From CAXMRP01 sp965216515 (GTDB lineage Bacteria > Pseudomonadota > Alphaproteobacteria > Rhizobiales > Afifellaceae), in contig OZ244173.1 of assembly GCA_965216515.1 (NCBI GenBank), positions 3,720,001-3,784,000 on the forward strand: a stretch of DNA of 64,000 nt, written 5' to 3'. Of this stretch, positions 43,850 through 52,753 are shown piece by piece. Positions within the stretch are counted from its first letter, which is position 1. Each line of letters starts with the position of its first letter. The notes under the pieces were generated by a model that did no database searches, was not told where the DNA came from, and saw only the letters and a list, made by a program, of their open reading frames with translations. Both the position numbers and the translations under genes were made by a program.

Positions 43850-45208
43850 TCATCCTGACAGGACACGCGGCAGCCACAGTGTAAGCGCCGGAAAGGCCAG
43901 CAGGACGACCACGCGCAACATCTCCGCGCCGAAGAAGGGCGCCACGCCGACGAATGTGTCGCGCATCGGCACATCCCTGGCGAGCGCGCTGATAACAAAG
44001 ACATTCATCCCCACAGGCGGCGTAATCAATCCCAGTTCGACAACGATGAGCGCCAGGATCCCGAACCAGATTTTCAGGTCTTCGGCGCCCAGGCCATAGG
44101 CGGCATCAGCGGCGGTGACATAGTCGCCGCCGTTGATCTCCACCAGAACCGGCCAGAAAAACGGAATTGCCAGCAGGATCATCGACAGGCTGTCCATCAG
44201 GCAGCCGAGCAGGATCAGGGCAACCAGCAGCAGGATCAGGATGGTCATGGGTGCCATCCCGGAAGTGGCCAGCCATTCCGCCATCGCCTGGGGCACGCCA
44301 CCGCGCGACATGAAGATCTTCAACATCTCCGCGCCGAGAAGGATCAGGTAGATCATGCCGGTTGTTTTTGCCGTCTCCAGCAGGGCGTCGCGCAATGCCG
44401 ACAATCCGACGAGCCGTCGCGCCATACCGTAGATCCAGACCAGGAATACGCCGATCGCTGCTGCCGGCGTCGGATTGAAGAAGCCGATATAAATCCCGCC
44501 GATCACCAGTCCGAAAATTCCCAGCACCGGCACCAGCCGCGCGGTTGCCGCAAGGAACTCCTGCTTCGTCGGGGCCTCTCCCTTGGGCCCCGCCTCCGGC
44601 CGGACCATGACGACGATGGCGATGGTCAAAATAAACATCAACACCGCGATCAGGCCGGGGATCAGCGCGGCCATGAACATGGTGACGATATTCGCCTCCA
44701 CGATGATGGCGTAGATCACCAGAACCACCGACGGCGGGATCAGGATGCCGAGGACACCGCCGGCGGCCAGTGTCCCGGTGGCGAGTGATCCGGAATACCG
44801 GTAGCGCCGGAGTTCCGGCAATGCGACCTGGCCCATGGTCGAGGCCGTTGCCAGCGAGGAGCCGCAAACCGATCCGAAACCGGCGCAAGCCGCGATCGCG
44901 GACATGGCAACTCCGCCGCGCAACCAGCCAAGCCACGCATTTGCTGCCCGGAAGAGGTCCTGGCTGAGGCCGGCCTTCGTCGCGATGTTCCCCATCAGCA
45001 CGAACATCGGGACGACCGACAGATCGTAGATGGAAAAGCGTCCGTAGGCCAACGTCTTGAGCTGGCTCATGAATATTGCCGGACCGTTGAGAAGGGTCAC
45101 GCCGACGCCGCCGACAAGGATCATCGCGTAGGCGATCGGCATCCGCAGTGCGATCAGGATCACGAGAACTGCCAGGCCACCGAGCCCGACAGTCAGGGCA
45201 TCACTCAT
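43850..45208 (-). CDS. dctM: TRAP transporter, large permease subunit
   Basis: A 452-residue inner-membrane protein with about twelve spans that couples sodium to uptake of a carboxylate. DctM signatures: RMPIAYAMILVGGVGV, AACAGFGSVCGSSLATASTMG (the conserved GSS-ATA stretch), GVLGILIPPSVVLVIYAI, DSLSMILLAIPFFWPV and LITPPVGMNVFVIS. The start overlaps the dctQ stop by 4 bases. Substrate cannot be read from the permease. Confidence 0.95.
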   Translation of the reverse strand: MSDALTVGLGGLAVLVILIALRMPIAYAMILVGGVGVTLLNGPAIFMSQLKTLAYGRFSIYDLSVVPMFVLMGNIATKAGLSQDLFRAANAWLGWLRGGVAMSAIAACAGFGSVCGSSLATASTMGQVALPELRRYRYSGSLATGTLAAGGVLGILIPPSVVLVIYAIIVEANIVTMFMAALIPGLIAVLMFILTIAIVVMVRPEAGPKGEAPTKQEFLAATARLVPVLGIFGLVIGGIYIGFFNPTPAAAIGVFLVWIYGMARRLVGLSALRDALLETAKTTGMIYLILLGAEMLKIFMSRGGVPQAMAEWLATSGMAPMTILILLLVALILLGCLMDSLSMILLAIPFFWPVLVEINGGDYVTAADAAYGLGAEDLKIWFGILALIVVELGLITPPVGMNVFVISALARDVPMRDTFVGVAPFFGAEMLRVVVLLAFPALTLWLPRVLSG

Positions 45209-45723
45209 CGTCGGCCGGCCTTTACCGCGCGCGTGGCGCGATTGAGCGTAATTACCGATGCGACCATCAGCAGGCCAAGGGAGACAAGGATGGGAATGAA
45301 TGCGATCCAGTGCGGGAACTGCAGGATCGTGGTTTCATAACCGTAGGTTTTCTGATCCAGCATGCCGAACCACATGCGCCACAGGAGGAGCCCGGCAAAC
45401 CCAAGCGCGACCAGTGAGGCGGCCAGGGCAAATATGGCAATCCAGCGCGGCGATGCCCGTGATGTGAAAATGTCTGCGGTGACGTTGGAATCGGTGATCT
45501 GGCAGTAGGGAAGAAAGGAAAGTGCCGCAACGGCCACGCCAACCTCGGTCAGCTCGAAATCGCCCGGAAAGGGCGTTCCGTACAATGCCGATCCGAGAAC
45601 CGACACCACATTCATCAAGACGAGAAAAAGCAGCACCGCGCCGCCGGCAAGCGCCCACCACCGGATAATCGCGCAGGCGGCATCGGAAAATCCCGCCCGC
45701 GCATCTGCGTCACCCGGTGCCAT
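45205..45723 (-). CDS. dctQ: TRAP transporter, small permease subunit
   Basis: A 172-residue membrane protein with four spans (WALAGGAVLLFLVLMNVVSV; LTEVGVAVAALSFLPYC; WIAIFALAASLVALGFAGLL; WIAFIPILVSLGLLMVAS), partner of DctM. The order dctP-dctQ-dctM is canonical. The gap to dctP is 3 bases and the overlap with dctM 4 bases (ATGA), so the three are translated together. Confidence 0.92.
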   Translation of the reverse strand: MAPGDADARAGFSDAACAIIRWWALAGGAVLLFLVLMNVVSVLGSALYGTPFPGDFELTEVGVAVAALSFLPYCQITDSNVTADIFTSRASPRWIAIFALAASLVALGFAGLLLWRMWFGMLDQKTYGYETTILQFPHWIAFIPILVSLGLLMVASVITLNRATRAVKAGRR

Positions 45724-45726
45724 GAT

Positions 45727-46767
45727 CTATTTGGAGGCGTTTTCAGCCGTCAGCTTGCGGGCTTTTTCAACCAGGCCCTTGCCGTCAACACCCTTGGACG
45801 ACACCTCATCGATCCACCGCTGGACAACAGGTTCCAGAACGGTGCGAAAGGCTTCGGTTTCTTCTTCGCTCAGCGTGATGTGCTCGTTGCCGGCGCTCGT
45901 CGCAACCGTGATGCCACCGTCATCGGAAGCCCGCCAGATGTCGCCGACCTGGCCCCACCAATCGCGTCCGGAGGCGTCTTTGAAGGCCTTTTGAACATCA
46001 GCCGGGAGCGCATCCCAGCGCGCCTTGTTCATGGACACCTGGAATGTCGTCGTGCCGAACCGGGCCTTGTTGTGACCCTCGATCTGATACTTCGTCTGCT
46101 CCTGGATCTTCAACGGGGCGATGATTTCCCACGGGATAAACGCGCCGTCGACGACCTTCTTTGACAGCGCTTGCGGCAGTTCCGGTACCGGCATGCCGAC
46201 CGGGGCTGCACCCAACGCCCCGATGATCCACGCGCCGGTGCGGGTCGGGATGCGCATTTTCAAGCCCTCGAAATCCGACGGCTTGCGGATCAGTTTTTCC
46301 ACAGTGTGGATCGCCTGGCCGGCATGAACGTGCAGAAACATGACCTCCAGGCCCTTGTATTCCTCACTCAGGTCGCTTTCGAACATATCGTAAAGCGCCA
46401 GGTTTGCCGCTCGTGGATCGTTGACATAGACAAAGGGCAGTTCCATCACCTCGGTGCGCGGGAAGAGCCCGGCGGTATAGCCGTTCACCGTCCAGACGAG
46501 GTCGACCACGCCGTCACGCACCTGCTGAACGAGTTCCGGCGGCGTGCCGCCAAGCGACATCGCCGGGAAGATCTCGATCTTCACCTTGCCGCCGGAATTT
46601 GCCTCGACCGCCTCCGCCCAGGGGACCAGCATTTTTGTGTGGGCCGGCGCCTTGGCGGACAGGAAATGATGCAGTTTGAACGTGTGTTCCTGCGCGCTGA
46701 CGGCCGTTGAAGCGACGATAGCCAGTCCGGCACTGAGACCCCGGATGAAGAGTGATTTCAATTTCAT
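45727..46767 (-). CDS. dctP: TRAP transporter substrate-binding protein
   Basis: A 346-residue periplasmic binding protein. The start at 46767 has GGGAGACAATC upstream and a signal peptide of about 25 residues (MKLKSLFIRGLSAGLAIVAS, cleavage after VSA). DctP features: HHFLSAKAPAHTKMLVPWAE, FPAMSLGGTPPELVQQVRDG, ELPFVYVND, and the carboxylate-binding arginine region LKMRIPTRTG. Ligand is probably an organic acid; the sequence does not say which. It follows the ThDP enzyme gene by 224 bases that may hold its own promoter. Confidence 0.93.
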   Translation of the reverse strand: MKLKSLFIRGLSAGLAIVASTAVSAQEHTFKLHHFLSAKAPAHTKMLVPWAEAVEANSGGKVKIEIFPAMSLGGTPPELVQQVRDGVVDLVWTVNGYTAGLFPRTEVMELPFVYVNDPRAANLALYDMFESDLSEEYKGLEVMFLHVHAGQAIHTVEKLIRKPSDFEGLKMRIPTRTGAWIIGALGAAPVGMPVPELPQALSKKVVDGAFIPWEIIAPLKIQEQTKYQIEGHNKARFGTTTFQVSMNKARWDALPADVQKAFKDASGRDWWGQVGDIWRASDDGGITVATSAGNEHITLSEEETEAFRTVLEPVVQRWIDEVSSKGVDGKGLVEKARKLTAENASK

Positions 46768-46991
46768 GATTGTCTCCCGTTGGGGATGCCGTTGGGTGGC
46801 ATCTCGAATAAGTCGTATTCTGGTTTGCGCCGGCGTGTGTCGCCGGCGATCCTGCCCGGTACCTGGACCGCCGGTTGGCGGCTTGACGGCAGGCTGCCAC
46901 CGGCAACCGGCAAAACGCAAGTCCCATTGACAGCCGGTCAACCGCGGCAACGGCCTGAACAATCCGCCGGTCATCCCCTTTCGCCGGTCTC

Positions 46992-48791
46992 TCAGCAGAT
47001 GGCGACCTCCACCAGCACCGGCCGGCGGCGCTCGCGAATACGTCGGATTGCCGATTTCAATGCACCGGGCAGGTCTTCTGCTTTGTTCACCGCCATCGCG
47101 TAGGCGCGGCTGGCCGCTGCGACCTTGGTGAAATCCGGGCTTGGCCGCAGTCCCGTCAGCGGCATGAAATTGGATTTCGCGGCTTGCCCGTCAGGATAGA
47201 GCCCCAGCACCGAATGCCGGACAGCACCCCATTCCTGATTGTTGAGCAAAATGAGCAGGATCGGCAATTGCAGCGATTCGGCAATCTGATGGCAGGCGAC
47301 CGGATTGGAGAAGATGTAGGATCCATCACCCATGGTCGCCACGATCAACCGGTCGCGATCGGCCAGCTGCATGCCGAGCGCGCTGGGAAAAGACCAGCCA
47401 AGACCGCCGGAATGCGGAACCTCGCGCCAGGAATCATGATGTTTCAGGACGAGTTGATCGAGCGGGCACCCCAGTTCCGACAATACGGTTACATGGTGTC
47501 CGGAAATCGCCTCGGACAAACACCGGGATACATACGCCTTGTTCATCACTGCACCGGGCGCCGCCGCCGCGCGATGGCCTGCGCGGATGTCTGCAACCCG
47601 GTCGGCCACCAGGGTCCGGCGCTCGCCGCGCGCCGGCTTTTGTTCGCCAAGATAGGGTGACATGGCGCTGCGAAGCGCCGTCAGTCCGGCAGGCGTCTCG
47701 CAGGCTATCGTCAGGTCTGAGCGGAAATTACGCACCGGAAAACGCGAAAACAGGGGATCCGGGCCCATGTGGATGATTGTGGCGTCCGGCCGCGGCTTGT
47801 GAAGTTCAGGCGACCACGGCGCGAGTGCGTCGATCACCAGGATCACGTCGGCGTCCGAAATCCACGGTTCGGGATCGGAGCCGACATGGGTCGGATGGTC
47901 GGTTGGCACGGAGATCGCCAGCGCCCAATACTGGCAAACGGGGATGGCCCATTCCTCTGCCAGTTCCGCCAGGGTGGCGAGGCCGGCCGCCGTCCCGGCT
48001 CCGCGTTGTGCGAAAATCACCGGGCGGCTGGCTTTGGCAAGAAGATCGGCGGCCCTGGCGATCGAGGCGGCATCCGGTGCGGCGATTGTCGGTGCCATCG
48101 CCGGTTGTCGCGACAGACCCTCCGCAGGGCAGGGCTCGCACAGCACCTCGCGCGGCAGACTCAGATAGACCGGCCCTTTTGGCGTTGAGTTGGCGATGGC
48201 CGCGGCCCGGTCGAGCAAATCGGGAACCTGTTCGGGATACCGCAGCTCATAGTCCCACTTGCAGGCCTCCCGGACCAGCGCCGCCTGGTCGCGCATTTCC
48301 TGGCCCCAGCCGATTGGCACCGTGCGCGCGCCGAACCGGCCTTCCTCGGTCACAGGCGTCCGCCCAGACATCACGATCATCGGGATCTGGTCCGTGGCGG
48401 CGTTGATCGCGCCGATCGCTCCGTTTGAAAGTCCGACATTGGTGTGCAGCATCACGGCCTGGGCCTTGCCGGTCGCCAGATAATAGCCGTGCGCCATGCC
48501 CATGGCGGCGTGTTCGTGGGGCGTGACGACAGCCTGCGGAAAGGCCACGTCTTCCGCCTCCGCCTGTGCCAGCCCTTCGATGATCGGCGGAAAATCGGTG
48601 CCGGAATTGGCGAACACATAATCGACGCCGAGCGCCTTGAGGCGCGCAAACACGGCGGCGCCGGCGCTCATGGAGACCGGCGTCCCGGATGTGCTGTCAG
48701 CCGCCGCCATGAGGCGCGCCACGTCCGGCGGGATTGGTGATGTCTCCGGCTCCGGCGCTGTTTCCGGTTTTTCGCCCAAACCTGCCTCCAT
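46992..48791 (-). CDS. Thiamine-diphosphate-dependent decarboxylase-like enzyme
   Basis: A 599-residue protein of the acetolactate synthase / benzoylformate decarboxylase superfamily. The catalytic glutamate is in VVTPHEHAAMGMAHG; the ThDP motif is GDGSYIFSNPVACHQIAESL followed by NN in LILLNNQEWG. The central domain (PVIFAQRGAGTAAGLATLAE) is present. It lacks an obvious link to branched-chain genes and stands upstream of a TRAP transporter and opposite an aldehyde dehydrogenase, so decarboxylation of an aromatic or sugar-derived 2-oxoacid to an aldehyde is a likelier role than acetolactate synthesis. The start at 48791 is uncertain since no strong ribosome-binding site is seen. Confidence 0.8.
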   Translation of the reverse strand: MEAGLGEKPETAPEPETSPIPPDVARLMAAADSTSGTPVSMSAGAAVFARLKALGVDYVFANSGTDFPPIIEGLAQAEAEDVAFPQAVVTPHEHAAMGMAHGYYLATGKAQAVMLHTNVGLSNGAIGAINAATDQIPMIVMSGRTPVTEEGRFGARTVPIGWGQEMRDQAALVREACKWDYELRYPEQVPDLLDRAAAIANSTPKGPVYLSLPREVLCEPCPAEGLSRQPAMAPTIAAPDAASIARAADLLAKASRPVIFAQRGAGTAAGLATLAELAEEWAIPVCQYWALAISVPTDHPTHVGSDPEPWISDADVILVIDALAPWSPELHKPRPDATIIHMGPDPLFSRFPVRNFRSDLTIACETPAGLTALRSAMSPYLGEQKPARGERRTLVADRVADIRAGHRAAAAPGAVMNKAYVSRCLSEAISGHHVTVLSELGCPLDQLVLKHHDSWREVPHSGGLGWSFPSALGMQLADRDRLIVATMGDGSYIFSNPVACHQIAESLQLPILLILLNNQEWGAVRHSVLGLYPDGQAAKSNFMPLTGLRPSPDFTKVAAASRAYAMAVNKAEDLPGALKSAIRRIRERRRPVLVEVAIC

Positions 48792-49064
48792 CGGCTGACC
48801 GTTCGATTGCCTTCGGCGTGTCGTCGCCGGATGACGTGGTCGTTTCCGCAACCATAGACCAATATGGCTCGCGATTCCTCGACTTATCGGCATTCGTTGA
48901 TTCCGCGGATTCGCAAACCATGATCCGGTAGGCCTGTGATGGATTTTCCGCCGGGCGTGCGACAATAATGGCTATGGTCAGCCGATTGATCCGTCAGGCA
49001 CCGGCGCTGGCGAATACCGGCTGCGAGCAAGGCCGATACCTGGTCCGAAAAGGAGACCCGCGAA

Positions 49065-50525
49065 ATGGCGAAGCAGATTGAAGGCATGTATATCGGCGGC
49101 GGTTGGGCGGCGGCGGCGCAGACCTTTTGCGATCACAATCCCTCCGACGGTTCGGTTTGGGCTGATGTTCCCGATGCAACGGCGAACGATGCCCGCAATG
49201 CCATAAAATCCGCCGATCAGGCCTTTCAGGAATGGTCGCGGCGCCCGTTCAATGAACGGGCGCATTACATGCTCAAGGTCGCCGAAGTCTTCCAGCGGCG
49301 CAAGATGGACATAGTCGAGGCGATCCAGGCCGAAGGCGGCGGCTGGTTCGGCAAGGGTATGTTCGAAACCGGTTATGTGCCTGAGATTTTCCATTCGGCG
49401 GCGGCGTCCAACTATACCGCCATCGGTGAAATTCTTCCCTCCGAATACGGCAAGGTCTCCATGGCGGTACAACGCCCCATGGGTGTTGTGACCGTGATCA
49501 GTCCCTGGAATTTTCCGGTGCTGTTGTCGGCACGTGGCCTCGCCTTCCCGATTGCCGCCGGCAACACGGTCGTACTGAAGCCCTCCGAAGAAACGCCCTG
49601 GCTTGGTGGGCTGCTGTTTGCCGAGATTTTCGAGGAAGCCGGAGTTCCCGATGGTGTTTTGAACGTCATAACCTGCTCACGCGATCATGTGGCCGATGTG
49701 GGGGATGAGTTGATTGAAAATCCATTGGTCAAGGGGATTTCCTTCACCGGCTCAACCGCCGTCGGCCGGCAGGTCGCCGCAAAGGCTGGCGCGCATTTGA
49801 AGAAATGCTGCGTGGAACTGGGCGGCAAGGACAGCCTGATCATTTGCGAGGATGCCGATATGGAGCGGGCCACGCAGGCCGCGAATTTCGGTTCATTCAT
49901 GCACCAGGGCCAGATCTGCATGTCGGTGGAGAAGGTGATCGTCCACGAGAAGATCTACGATGCGTTTCTCGCCGGATTCGTTGAGCGGGCGGGCAAGCTC
50001 GATGTCGGTGACCCCACGAAGGACAGGGGACACGTCATCGGCCCGCTGATCAATGACAAGCAGGCCGCCAGGGTGAAAGCACAAATCGACGACGCGCTCG
50101 CGAAGGGGGCCAGGGCGGCCCTCGGCGGCAAGGTGGACGGCCGTTATGTCCAACCCACGATTCTGACCGGCGTGACGCCGGACATGACCGTTTACCAGGA
50201 GGAAACGTTCGGGCCCGTGGTTCCGGTCATCCCCTTTGCCAACGATGACGAGGCCGTCGCCATCGCCAATGACAGCGTTTACGGACTGGCCGGCGGCGTC
50301 ATGACAGCCGATGAAAAGCGGGGGCTGGAAATCGCCAACCGGATGGAATGTGGCAATTGCCACATCAATTGCTCATCGGTAAACGACGAGCCCCATGTGC
50401 CATTCGGCGGCGTCAAATCGTCCGGCTATGGCAAGCACGGTGGCCGCTGGTCGACGGAATTGTTCACCGAAACCCGCTGGATTACCCTTGAGCGCGGTGG
50501 CCGGGGCTTTCCGCCGGTATTTTGA
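49065..50525 (+). CDS. Aldehyde dehydrogenase
   Basis: A 486-residue NAD(P)-dependent ALDH. AAGGAGA precedes the ATG. The Rossmann loop is GISFTGSTAVGRQVA; the general base is E251 in VELGGKDSLI, the nucleophile C285 in HQGQICMSVEKV; the C-terminal EETFGPVVPVIPF and HVPFGGVKSSGYGKHGG are normal. The pattern is closest to benzaldehyde/vanillin-type dehydrogenases, although semialdehyde substrates are possible. Divergent from the ThDP enzyme gene across 273 bases, so the two probably respond together. Confidence 0.93.
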   Translation: MAKQIEGMYIGGGWAAAAQTFCDHNPSDGSVWADVPDATANDARNAIKSADQAFQEWSRRPFNERAHYMLKVAEVFQRRKMDIVEAIQAEGGGWFGKGMFETGYVPEIFHSAAASNYTAIGEILPSEYGKVSMAVQRPMGVVTVISPWNFPVLLSARGLAFPIAAGNTVVLKPSEETPWLGGLLFAEIFEEAGVPDGVLNVITCSRDHVADVGDELIENPLVKGISFTGSTAVGRQVAAKAGAHLKKCCVELGGKDSLIICEDADMERATQAANFGSFMHQGQICMSVEKVIVHEKIYDAFLAGFVERAGKLDVGDPTKDRGHVIGPLINDKQAARVKAQIDDALAKGARAALGGKVDGRYVQPTILTGVTPDMTVYQEETFGPVVPVIPFANDDEAVAIANDSVYGLAGGVMTADEKRGLEIANRMECGNCHINCSSVNDEPHVPFGGVKSSGYGKHGGRWSTELFTETRWITLERGGRGFPPVF

Positions 50526-50714
50526 CGGTAGCGGCGCGCAAGAAAACGCCATCGGGAATGCCTGTCATTTCGTGTTTGCAGTCAACGGACTAAGGGCATT
50601 TGATGAATCGGTCTCATCACGATCGAGGGCGGCTGTGCGCCACATGCCGGCGGTCGCGGAGATGTCATCCGCCTGCCCGGCCGCACGCCTTGGCGTATCG
50701 AATTCGGTTGCCGC

Positions 50715-50746
50715 GCCGGCATGACGCCGGCATGACCCGGCATGAC
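50715..50746 (+). repeat. Three tandem copies of an 11-bp repeat
   Basis: GCCGGCATGAC at 50715-50725 and 50726-50736, then CCGGCATGAC at 50737-50746. It lies in the 259-base gap between the aldehyde dehydrogenase and gntR stops, which otherwise holds nothing I recognise. Confidence 0.85.
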
Positions 50747-50784
50747 AATTGACATGCTCTGGCAGCTTCATCGTGAACGGAAAA

Positions 50785-51483
50785 TCAGCTCGTTTCGGCG
50801 CGCGGGGCGGCAAACATGTCTGGCGGAAGGGCCCTTACAAACTCAGCGGCGCGGCGCAGATGATTGCGCATGCCCAGCCCGGCCGCCGCGCCGTCGCCGT
50901 CCCGGATCGCCGTGGCGATGACGCGATGCTCGGCGACCGAGGCGGCAAGCACTTCCTTCGTCAGCGCCTGTCTGGTCTGGACCATGATCAGGGAAAGCTG
51001 AAGCGTTTCGTTGAGCTTTTTGAGTTGGCGGTTGCCGGCAGCGGCATAAATGGCGCTGTGAAAGTGCTGATTTTCGACGACATAGTCCGTCGCCGATATC
51101 CGGGGCGCGTCGCACCAGATAGGGCGGCACGCCTGTTCAAATTTGTCGCGCACGCGATTTTCGACCATACGCGCAGCCGCTCTACCGGCAGCCAGCGCTT
51201 CCAACTCCCGACGGATGTCGAACAGCTCGATCACTTCCACCAGCGTCAAACGCCGCACCTGCGCGCCGCAGTTGGGCATGAGTTCGACCAGACCTTCAGC
51301 GCTCATATGCCGGAACGCTTCCCTGAGGGTGCCACGGCTGATGCCAAGCGCCCCTGCGAGTCTTGATTCCACGAGCCGCTCACCGGGTGCGAATTGTCCG
51401 TCGCGAATGGCCATGGCCAAAATCTCGGCAACAACGCGGCCTTTCTCGCCGCGGTTGGGTCGTCGCACCTGCTGTTCGTGCAT
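50785..51483 (-). CDS. GntR-family regulator, FCD subgroup
   Basis: A 232-residue FadR-subfamily repressor. Winged helix at about residues 10-75 (ILAMAIRDGQFAPGERLVES, LAGALGISRGTLREAFRHMS, AEGLVELMPNCGAQVR), FCD ligand domain at about 85-215 with metal-site residues in ENQHFHSAIYAAAGN and VAEHRVIATAIRDGD. It should sense a carboxylated metabolite of the adjacent TRAP/ALDH pathway. A site matching the FadR-group consensus T-n-GT-n3-AC-n-A lies 143 bases upstream of its start, consistent with autoregulation. Confidence 0.9.
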   Translation of the reverse strand: MHEQQVRRPNRGEKGRVVAEILAMAIRDGQFAPGERLVESRLAGALGISRGTLREAFRHMSAEGLVELMPNCGAQVRRLTLVEVIELFDIRRELEALAAGRAAARMVENRVRDKFEQACRPIWCDAPRISATDYVVENQHFHSAIYAAAGNRQLKKLNETLQLSLIMVQTRQALTKEVLAASVAEHRVIATAIRDGDGAAAGLGMRNHLRRAAEFVRALPPDMFAAPRAETS

Positions 51484-51625
51484 TGTTGGCCCGCCCCGTT
51501 TTGGCTCTCATAGTATCGACAGGGGCCTGTGAATGGCCCGAACTCGCAAAAAAACCGATTCGCCAATCGATGTCGAAGGCCCTGAAACGCCGATTTGGCT
51601 AACATGCCCCATTGACAATCACAAT

Positions 51626-51638
51626 ATTGTCCTACAAT
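51626..51638. promoter_or_regulatory. Putative GntR/FCD operator
   Basis: ATTGT-CCT-ACAAT is a perfect 5-3-5 dyad that matches the FadR-subfamily consensus (TNGTNNNACNA). It overlaps the second dyad ACAATATTGT at 51621-51630 and the possible -10 element TACAAT. The encoding regulator is immediately to the left. Confidence 0.6.
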
Positions 51639-51808
51639 TTCCTGTCAGCGATCGGATGCCGGAGGGGGGATCAGCGGAAGCTGCTTAGGCGAAGCGGGTA
51701 AAGCTTAAGTATAGAATATGCCCTTGTTCAGCAAGTTGTGGATGGCTCGCGCGATCGCGTCGCGGTTTGCAACAAACGCATGGCGCGCTGGCGGTCACTG
51801 CAAACGCT

Positions 51809-51846
51809 GTTCTTGTCACGCGGTTCTTGTCACGCGGTTCTTGTCA
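51809..51846 (+). repeat. 14-bp tandem repeat, 2.7 copies
   Basis: GTTCTTGTCACGCG at 51809-51822 and 51823-51836, and the first ten bases again at 51837-51846. It lies in the long gap upstream of the VOC gene. The pitch of 14 bp is not a helical repeat, so replication slippage is as likely as a binding array. Confidence 0.85.
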
Positions 51847-52081
51847 AATGAACGTATCGGTCGATCGCTCCGGCCATGGGAGATGTCCCTCAATCCGGAA
51901 CAGCCTGCGCGTTTGGAAAACCGATGCAACTGCGCGGCCATGTGTGATGTCTCCTCACGTTCTTGCTGCTCGGACCGATAGTCCATTATTTTCGGGCCCG
52001 CCGCCGGAAAATGGCTTCATGACAAGACTGCGGGGCCGAACTAGCCTGTAGCGTCGGCCGATATGTCGAGGGGAAATGGCC

Positions 52082-52672
52082 ATGCGGAAAATGCAGACCC
52101 AGGGTGTCCACCATGTGACTTTGGTGGGTGCGGATCGCCAGACGTCGATTGATTTCTGGGAAGGCGTGTTGGGCATGCCGCTTGTCTTCGAACAGCCCAA
52201 TCTCGACAAGGCGGACGAAAACCATCTCTATTTCGATCCTGGCGACGGTCGACTGATCACGGTCTTCACAGACGACAGCCGCAAACCGGATCCCGATCGG
52301 ACACCGACCGATATCGGTTGCGTGCACCATGTTGCGTTTTCGGTCTCGCGGGCGACATTCAGCCAAACGGTGGCCCGGCTGGACGAGCGAGGCATCGAGC
52401 ACTCCGGCGTCAAGGATCGGGGGTTCATGGATTCCATCTATTTTCAGGATCCGCTTGGCCTGCTGATCGAACTGGCCGCTTTCCGTTTCGAGCCGCCTTG
52501 GGGTTGCACCCACGGGCAGGTGCTGTACGAGGCCCACAAAATCCGCACCGCCCGCAACGACTATGCGATCAGCGACGTCCATCTTGCCGACGCCATCGAG
52601 AAACTGACAGCGCGCAAAAACCGGTCCCTTTCTGACGATCGCAGCCCCAAGGATCCCTACGCCGATTCCTAG
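52082..52672 (+). CDS. VOC-family (glyoxalase/dioxygenase-like) protein
   Basis: A 196-residue vicinal-oxygen-chelate fold protein. The ATG at 52082 is 8 bases from GAGGGG; an ATG at 52076 is too close. Two beta-alpha-beta-beta-beta modules: GVHHVTLVGADRQTSIDFWEGVLG (residues 8-31) and IGCVHHVAFSVSRATFSQTV, ending with SIYFQDPLGLLIELAAF. Metal ligands expected at the two HH regions and the final glutamate. A lyase or ring-cleaving dioxygenase role cannot be decided. It converges with the first FAD/GcvT gene across 81 bases. Confidence 0.85.
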   Translation: MRKMQTQGVHHVTLVGADRQTSIDFWEGVLGMPLVFEQPNLDKADENHLYFDPGDGRLITVFTDDSRKPDPDRTPTDIGCVHHVAFSVSRATFSQTVARLDERGIEHSGVKDRGFMDSIYFQDPLGLLIELAAFRFEPPWGCTHGQVLYEAHKIRTARNDYAISDVHLADAIEKLTARKNRSLSDDRSPKDPYADS

Positions 52673-52753
52673 GCGCCTGCGTCCGCCGAATGCATCTTCC
52701 GGCCGCGCGGCGGTGCGGATGCCCGCCCGGGCAGGCGGCAAGTTGTCAGCGAG

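Larger units (their letters stand above)
51484..52081. other. 598-bp non-coding region between gntR and the VOC gene
   Basis: No credible gene. It holds an AT-rich stretch with a GntR-type dyad at 51626-51638, a possible sigma-70 promoter (TTGACA at 51612-51617, TACAAT at 51633-51638, spacing only 15), a 14-bp tandem repeat at 51809-51846, and GAGGGG at 52068-52073 serving the VOC start. Two short open frames here have poor composition and no ribosome-binding sites. Confidence 0.65.

Noticed and set aside
46992..48791. Annotation as acetolactate synthase (ilvB)
   Set aside because: The superfamily match is clear, but there is no small subunit or branched-chain gene nearby and the context is catabolic.
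51718..52051. Two overlapping short open frames in the gntR-VOC gap
   Set aside because: No ribosome-binding sites, Arg/Cys-rich composition, and they run through the 14-bp tandem repeat.
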